A stretch of DNA of 64,000 nt from Linnemannia hyalina (lineage: Eukaryota; Mortierellomycota; Mortierellomycetes; Mortierellales; Mortierellaceae): the NCBI GenBank assembly GCA_019671135.1, contig JAHRHY010000015.1:930001-994000 (forward strand), given 5' to 3'. Numbering within the stretch: the stretch's first letter is position 1; every line of letters starts with the position of its first letter. The notes below the pieces were generated by a model. The model searched no databases and had not been told where the DNA came from. It saw only the letters and a program-made list of their open reading frames with translations. The position numbers were made by a program, and so were the translations under genes. Below, piece after piece: positions 57,725 to 64,000 of the stretch.

Positions 57725-59203
57725 CTACAGATCTTTCTTGGTCTGCTTCTTGGCAGGGGTCGAAGTGGTCTTCTTGGCAGCAGCGCGGTCCTGATCACGC
57801 TTGATGTAGATGTCAGTCGTGAAAGGACTATGTCCAAAAATAATAAGCAAGACGATGATGGTTAGTATTCAGGCAAAGTAAAATAGCAAATGTGATCCAA
57901 TTGCAAAAGAAGTGAGAATTCAGATGCGGGCTCTTACCCCTCAAATCTCAAAGCAATGCGGTAGACAAAGTGAACAATGCACGTTAAGTAGACTCCAGTG
58001 GGACTCAACGACCTATATTGAATGAATACAGAGGGATTTCAGGTATGTTAGATACAATCGCTCACAGTTCATCTTGTCTGATCGCTCCAATTACTAAGTA
58101 AGCAACGTGAAATGCTCCATGAAGGACGTACCAGAGGGCGGTGCCGAGGAAGATCATGACGGTGCCGTTGTACATGGGGTTGTCGTTGACGTTGAAGGGG
58201 AAGGAGGTCACACGCTCGTCCATCAGGATGCCAAAGTAGTCACCTATTTCCGATTTCCAATTTTTTTTGTGGGGTTGGGAAAAAGAAGGCCGGAGAAAAG
58301 AAAAGAAGGTCAGAGATCCAAGGGTCAACAGGGTCAGTATAAAGTTCACAGGCGTCTTTAGACACGCGATTTTTTTCATTTTCACAGGGAGAATGGAACG
58401 AGAAGGAAACAGTAGTACAACTGTTGGGGTAGAGAAACAAAAACATGGGTGAAAGGTCATGGAGGGGGTCGATTATTACCGAGGTAGGTGCCGGTGACTC
58501 CGAGGACCCACATGGATGAGAGGACAAAGATGTTGCCGACAGCGAACAAGAAGTAGGCCAAGGCCTGGAGGAACCAGTGGTCCATGCACTGGGCCTTGGG
58601 CTGGGCGTCAACAGCGTACTTGAATCTACATCACCACAAATCAACACCGATTTGAACCAAAACAAAGGTTAGAGAGGAGGATCACTTTCCATCTTATGGG
58701 TGCATGATGAATGACCATGGGGAGGGTAGTGGAGATAACAATGTCACCAAAAAGACAGAGTGAAGCTCAGACATACACAGCATCACGGATCAGTCCGAGG
58801 GTGAAGATGGTGGCAGCCAAGGCGTAGCATCCATGGAGACCGTTGCCGTTGAACATGCGAGTAATGAACTTTGTGCGGTACTCTATCAGAAGTAAAAGAT
58901 TGAAAATGTGAAATGAGATTAGCGACAAGCACAGACGATCAGGTCTAGGAATAAGCGCTCTGACCCCATGGAGACATACACTCTCCACTGTCGTCCATCC
59001 TGAGTACCGAGTCCATAAATCTGGCTTATGAGAGTCCAGTTCGACGGTAGTAGTTTGCGAATGCAGGAGAAGAACGAACCTTTCCTGGCGACGATGTTCC
59101 AGAAGGTGGGGTTGAAGACGATCGAGGCGACGGCGAACCAGATGCGCTTGTCGCTCCAGTCGACCAAGAGTCTCGAGTTGTGGTAGCACTGCAAAATATC
59201 CAT
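57725..59203 (-). CDS. OPI3: Phospholipid N-methyltransferase (OPI3/PEMT type)
   Basis: Six exons: 59203-59080, 58882-58777, 58625-58480, 58243-58132, 58012-57938, 57827-57725; 221 residues. ER enzyme that carries out the last methylations from phosphatidylethanolamine to phosphatidylcholine. Four hydrophobic helices are visible (AVASIVFNPTFWNIVAR; LHGCYALAATIFTLGLIRDA; LAYFLFAVGNIFVLSSMWVL; the PTGVYLTCIVHFVYRIAL helix). FNVNDNPMYNGTVMIFLGTA carries the family signature with the SAM-binding G-T-x-x-F/L-G-x-A strand. GPFTTDIYIKR follows the last helix, and a Lys-rich tail (KKTTSTPAKKQTKKDL) may be an ER-retention-like basic end. All six exons join in phase. Length is typical (OPI3 about 206). 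Confidence 0.92.
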
Positions 59204-59532
59204 GGCTGCTGATGAACGAGGAGTCGGGTCGGGTCGGTCGGGTCCGGTGTAGGTATGAGGGGAGAAGGATGAGTGAGGAAGAAGAGCAAAAAAGAAAAAG
59301 GAAACACGATGAACTTTTGTGCAATGGAAGCAAAAGTGAATGGGGAGAACTGTTGAGGCTCTGACTTCTGAGAACGAAAAAAAAGTTTGACACTCGACTG
59401 CTTTTTCAATTCTTTGATGGGGGAATCAGCTTCCACGCTTACTACACGTGACAGCACATGTATGCTACCATGAGATGTGATCCAAAGCTATTTGGTTTAT
59501 TCGCTCGTTTGTGCTCAGTACTCGATTGTCCT
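59204..59532. other. OPI3 promoter and PheA-like 3' flank
   Basis: 329 bp, no gene. The 59210-59420 stretch is the sense leader of OPI3 with C/T-rich blocks. Confidence 0.45.
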
Positions 59533-61189
59533 CTAATTGAGATCCTGGGGACGCTGATCGGGATAAGTTCCGACAATCTTGACATCCAGACAGAACTGTC
59601 CCAGCTCAGCAACCACGTTGCTCATCACCTCGCTATCTCCATGCACGCCCGCACACTCAACAAAGAACACATAGTGCCATGGTCTCAGCATCGAAGGGCG
59701 CGAGTCGATCTTGGTCAAGTTGAGCGAGTGGTCTTTAAAGACCTTCAGTCCGTCACACAATGCTCCAGGAAGACGGTGATCCACCGTGAACATCAACAAT
59801 GTCTTGTCGCTCACAGTAGGAGCATCCCATGCATCCGAAATAATAAAGAAGCGCGTCGTGTTATCTATTTCACAAAATGGAAAAGGCAGGTTAGTTTGTA
59901 GTATAGATTGCACCAATATCAGAGAACGACGACATAAATGTACAAAGTTACCTTGCTGGTCCTCAATATCGGCGTGAAGAATGTCCAGACCATAGATCTC
60001 TGCACACACGCGGTTGCAGACAGCGGCTGCGTACTTTTCCTTGGACGCCAACTGAGCAGCCTCAGAGGTAGAAGCGCAAGGAATAAGCTCAATGCCCTTC
60101 AACTGGCTGTTCAAGAAATTCTGGCACTGAGCCAAAGCCTAATAACACCCACAGCAACACAACATAGAGTTAGAACATCAATCTGTCGGATCTCATACAC
60201 AGGCAGTCATCACGGGATCATTAATAAAAGCTATGCAAGCGAAGTGATTTCTTACAACGGGGTGGGAATATACGCGACGGACGGCTTCTGTGGTCGAGTT
60301 GGAGAGGAGGTAGTGGTGGACAGGGAGATAGGTCTCGGCTCTGATCTTGACCTTGGACTTGATGAACTTGTCCAGTGTTGGCACAACAGACCCTGCAATC
60401 GAGTTCTCGAAGGGAACAACTCCGTATTGGCACCGACCACGCTCCACAGCGTCAAAGACATCCGCGATCGTTCCCTGCGACGCATACTGAACACTGTCAC
60501 CGAAACGCTTCATGCTTGCCTGCAAGACATATTGACGTGTGATGGCATAGTGAGTGTTGAGCTCAAATGAGTATAGATCATTCATTGATTGCCAGATACT
60601 GTTAATAAAGCAATGAAGGCGGAACTTACATCGTGGGAGAAGGATCCAACAGGTCCGAGGTAGGCAACCATGACATCCTTTTGAAGGGCAATTGAAGCCG
60701 ACATGATCTCGCGGTAGATGGCGCAAAGGCTGTCGGCAGCCAAGGGTCCTGGGTTCAGCCGTGTCACCTAGTTAAGTTGAGCGCGGAAGTTCCATACTAG
60801 TGGTGAGAAGTCCCGTCCATAGTTCGCCATTTCTCTTCGTGCTGTCAGTTATTGAAGCAGTTCCAGTCAGTCCATACCTTCTCGAAGACCTGCTTCTCAC
60901 GGCCTGGGATATATACATGAGTGTTCTCCTCATCCCTATCAAGTGGAAGAGAAACGTGAAAAGAGGCGGGTTAGGGGTTAGGGTGAACAGGTTGTTCGCG
61001 CATGTACTTTGAAAAAAAAACGATTCCTGCATTCGTATGAATGAGGCTGATTCCATACTGGCTGTCCTTTGATTCGCGCTTTGCGGCGCCGATGTCAAGG
61101 GAAACCTGGGCGCGCTCGTTGAGGAGGGCGATGAGCTTGTGGTCGAGCGAGTCGATCTGGAGACGGAGGGTGTCGAGGTTGAGGGACAT
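59533..61189 (-). CDS. Bifunctional chorismate mutase-prephenate dehydratase (P-protein)
   Basis: Six exons: 61189-61059, 60935-60878, 60767-60630, 60519-60256, 60138-59952, 59864-59533; 369 residues. Residues 1-95 are an AroQ-type chorismate mutase with the expected Arg, Lys and Gln positions (LRLQIDSLDHKLIALLNERA, DIGAAKRE, YIPGREKQVFEKV, SASIALQK). Residues 100-270 are prephenate dehydratase: VAYLGPVGSFSHDASMKRFG, YGVVPFENSIAGSV and the catalytic Thr-Arg-Phe in NTTRFFII (about 263-265). Residues 280-369 are an ACT domain with PGALCDGLKVF and KIDSRPS, equivalents of the phenylalanine-binding GALV and ESRP motifs. It would make phenylpyruvate from chorismate with phenylalanine feedback. In yeast and most Dikarya these are two genes (ARO7, PHA2); the fused form resembles the bacterial PheA layout. 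It carries five introns, so it is fully eukaryotic in structure. Confidence 0.93.
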
Positions 61190-61792
61190 GCTGATGAGTG
61201 TGTGGTGAGTGAACAAAGGAAGAGAGGAAGAAAGAAGAAAGGGGGAGACGAGAGGAAGGTCAGAGCGCCTTTAAAAGTGCACTTTGAGAGTCGTGAGTCA
61301 AGGCGAAACCTAAAGGCGCCATCAAACAAAAAGACTTATCGATTTAGTGCGGACGATGAATCAAGACTTAAAAAAGAAACGTCTTCGAGTCATCGAAAAA
61401 TGTAAAAGGTGAGAGGGGACGCGGGAAAGAACAAGCCTGGTGCGCACAAAGGATGTAAGGGTTCAATTGAAGGACAGGTTACGAACGTAGTAGGAGGGGA
61501 GTTTGATGATCGCCACGCGTTTAAAAAAAGAAGGGGCTTCTGTTCATGCCTGTCCACTTTTTTTTACCGCCTTCGTATCAATATCACTCAAGCCCAAGAT
61601 ATAACCATGAACTCTCTAGCCGTGTACCGGTGACAAGAGCAGATGAACAGTGATGGCATGCCCATCCAGGCACCATCACTGGCGACTTTGTCTGTCTCAC
61701 TGACCGAGGGATCTGAAAGTAATATCTGATCAAACACAGAAAACGGTCTCGAGCAATAATCCCATTCTCTTTCACTCCTCGGTCAACACTTG

Positions 61793-61823
<31 letters not shown>

Positions 61824-62122
61824 CGTTCTTTCTATGCGTTGATCCAGACACAAGCTCAAGCCCTATCCACCCCAATGATTTGATTTGTCGGACTCAAAAC
61901 TCCCTTTTTGGGCGAGCACAACCTGTTGTTCTTGAATTGTTATTTCTTCTTTGCTTGCTTCTTCTTTGCTTGCAACCCACCCGCCCCACCCGCTTACTTA
62001 CCCTCCCCTTCCTTCTTTCCCCTCACTCTGGTTTCTCTCACCCCCCCTTCTTCCTCTATCCATAATACTCACATACGTACAACACAAGGACCCTTGTTAG
62101 TCCCTCCCCTCACTGGTCAGGC
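61190..62122. other. Divergent region between PheA-like and ABC1 kinase genes
   Basis: 933 bp without a gene. It has the PheA leader with an ACGCGT hexamer at 61516-61521, a 29-nt T-run at 61795-61823, and C/T-rich leader sequence of the plus-strand kinase from 61930 to 62110. Confidence 0.5.
61795..61823 (+). repeat. Poly-T tract
   Basis: 29 uninterrupted T on the plus strand about 300 bp upstream of the ABC1 kinase start. The length may be an assembly or sequencing approximation. Confidence 0.85.
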
Positions 62123-64000
62123 ATGGCCCTCTTCCATCCTTCACGCAATGTCGCCCTCCTCATTCACACCCACTCTCGTTCCATTCATCTCCTCTCACTC
62201 CATGCACTAAAAGCCGCAACAAGGACACAGGCACAGACACAAACACAGACATGGACACGGACACGGACACTCACAACCGCTTTCGGTGCGCCACCAAGTC
62301 TTGCCCATACCTGGAGCCTTTCAACTCGATCCAGTACAAAACCCAATGCACACCTTTCGTCGCTTGCCCTCAGTCGGATCAATGCCAACAGCAGCAGTAA
62401 AGGAAGCAGGGTCTTTGTCCGATCAAAAAGCACAACTACAGAAGTAGCAGCATCGTCGTCCATTCCGCCACAGGGGTTCCTCAACACTCCAGGATCCATC
62501 AAAACAAAGATCAAGCAAGGACTATGGATTGGACTGGGTGTTGGTACGGTCGTCTCTGCTGTCGGGATTGCATGGAGTCCATCGTATCGGGAGCATGCCA
62601 CGCTTTTGAGCGCAGCTGTATTCCGATCCGTCGCTACTTTCATCACAGGGTATGTTGCGAAATAGATGCATCTTGATGGCCTTTTATTTTATTTTATTTT
62701 ATTTTATTTTATTTTATTTTGGCGTGCATCCAATGACGACAGTTGCAGAAACCTTGTCTGGGGTACATTATTGAATTGACCTCTCGATCGTTCTTCTTCT
62801 TAGTTGTCTTTGTATGGCCGACTATAAGATCTTGCACTTACGTTATGCATCTGAGGGCTACACATCGGACACCTATAAGGCTGAGCGGAAGGTCGTTCAT
62901 CAACGTTGTGCCGATCGGCTTTTGGGACTGTGCAGACTTAACACTGGAATCTATTGCAAGGCTGGCCAGCATGTCGGTATGTGTCAAAAAAATTGTGAAG
63001 GACAGAGAGCATTAGCGCATTCCTCCGATATCAGATGACGCTCTGACACTTTTTGCTTTTGTCCCTTTAGCCTCCTTGACTTACGTCGTACCACCGGAAT
63101 ATACCAACACCCTCTCTGTTCTCCAGGATCGCGCGCCATTCAAATCAATGAAGGAAGTCGAACAAGTCTTTCTTGAAGAGTTTGGCCAACACCCTCTGGA
63201 CCTGTTCCGCGAGTTCGAACCCGTCCCTATGGCTGCTGCCAGTTTGGCGCAGGTTCACCGAGGTTAGCAGACATATCGATTTGGAAAGGAGGGATGGCCT
63301 ACCCCCTTTTTTTTTTTTTTTTTTTTTGCTCAGTACTGAAACCAACACCAATCGTCTAACCATATATCCCTTCTGTTTCCTATGCATAGCCGTGACAATG
63401 GATGGGAGACTTGCTGCAGTGAAGGTTCAATATATCAACGTCTCTCGTCTCTTCAAAAGTAAGGAACAGTCTGATCACTCCTCTTTTGTTTTCTCCCCTT
63501 GATCGGATGTGGGCGCTTAGATACTAACGCAAAGGATGACTTTGTTACCTTTAATAGCGGACATGTGGACAATGCAGACGCTCTCGGACATGGTTGGGCT
63601 CTTGTTCCCAGAGTTTGAGCTTGGATGGATCGTGACCGAGTTCAAGGACAACCTCACCTCCGAGTTTGACTTTACCCACGAGGCCAGGTAACACTTTGTT
63701 CATCTATGCGCTTGGTGTGCAATTAAAAAAAAATGGCTAGGTCCGTGCTTGATAAACAACCACGCAAACTTACGCACCGCAACCTCTTCGATCGATACAA
63801 ACTCTTAGGAATGGCGAGGCGACAAAGGAAAGATTCAAGAACAGATCCGATTTCTATGTACCCGAGATCTATTGGGAACTGTCTTCAAAAAAGATCCTGA
63901 CCATGGAGTTCATTGACGGCGTCAAGGTCAATGATATTGAGGCATTGAAGAAGTTGGGCGTATCACCCAAGTGGGTCCGCACGACTTTGCTTGAGGTCTT
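62123..64000 (+). CDS. Mitochondrial ABC1/ADCK1-type atypical kinase (3' partial)
   Basis: Exons 62123-62649, 62804-62976, 63071-63262, 63390-63458, 63558-63687, 63809-64000 and beyond. The N-terminal 130 residues are basic, Ser/Thr-rich and suit a mitochondrial targeting region; QGLWIGLGVGTVVSAVGIAW is an inner-membrane helix. ABC1 signatures follow: the KxGQ motif in YCKAGQHV, the Ala-rich loop AAASLAQVHRA, the lysine in AAVKVQY, the ExD region EFDFTHEARNGE and VPEIYWELSSKKILTMEFID. The order and the sequence YVVPPEYTNTLSVLQDRAP indicate the ADCK1/MCP2 branch rather than COQ8. Members maintain mitochondrial lipid homeostasis. The C-terminal part lies outside the window. Intron 1 holds a (TTTTA)n repeat. 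Confidence 0.9.
62681..62720. repeat. (TTTTA)n repeat in ABC1 kinase intron 1
   Basis: About eight tandem TTTTA units, directly inside the intron 62650-62803. Confidence 0.95.

Overview
This is a eukaryotic, intron-dense fungal genomic window. Short GT-AG introns of roughly 90-350 nt, pyrimidine-rich leaders, a small His-brace (LPMO-like) secreted protein, a full Argonaute and a decayed NACHT-type NTPase gene fit an early-diverging filamentous fungus of the Mortierellaceae type (Mucoromycota). That assignment is an inference from gene content and style; no species can be named from the sequence alone. About 22 protein-coding genes, two tRNA genes and two clear pseudogenes are packed on both strands. 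Exon boundaries below were read by eye and checked for reading-phase consistency. All multi-exon genes reported close in frame, except where a doubt is stated.

Layout. 0-3.5 kb: 3' part of NAA15, the NatA auxiliary subunit (+). 3.6-7.8 kb: an orphan long coiled-coil protein (-). 8.6-16.2 kb: three minus-strand genes, a secreted M28 aminopeptidase, a KDM8/JMJD5-like JmjC protein and the replicative helicase subunit MCM4, whose upstream region carries an ACGCGT box. 17.1-19.4 kb: LCB2, serine palmitoyltransferase subunit 2. 20.3-21.1 kb: a secreted His-brace protein. 21.1-26.3 kb is gene-poor and holds a frameshifted NACHT-like relic. 26.4-32.2 kb: S-formylglutathione hydrolase (+) converging on Argonaute (-). 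33.5-34.7 kb: an F-box protein. 34.7-39.6 kb is gene-poor and holds a broken type II membrane glycosyltransferase-like relic.

39.6-39.9 kb: divergent tRNA-Ser(AGA) and tRNA-Leu(CAA) genes with a perfect palindrome between them. 40.5-47.2 kb: an atypical septin (-), a TMEM70-like mitochondrial assembly factor (-), a Bem46/ABHD13-type hydrolase (+) with two large palindromes in one intron, and a small acidic CaaX-ended protein (-). 47.6-50.0 kb: a SAM methyltransferase with a long disordered, putatively N-myristoylated N-terminus. 52.9-64 kb: V-ATPase subunit e (-, three tiny exons), EIF1AD (+), CDK1 (-), phospholipid methyltransferase OPI3 (-), a fused chorismate mutase-prephenate dehydratase (-) and the 5' part of an ABC1/ADCK1-type mitochondrial kinase (+).

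Most genes are housekeeping and functionally independent, so no operon-like system is evident. Shared themes are membrane lipids (LCB2, OPI3, ABC1 kinase), the cell cycle and septation (MCM4, CDK1, septin) and mitochondria (TMEM70-like, ABC1). The most unusual items are the orphan coiled-coil protein, the CaaX protein, the putatively myristoylated methyltransferase, the fused P-protein, the palindromic elements and the two pseudogenes.
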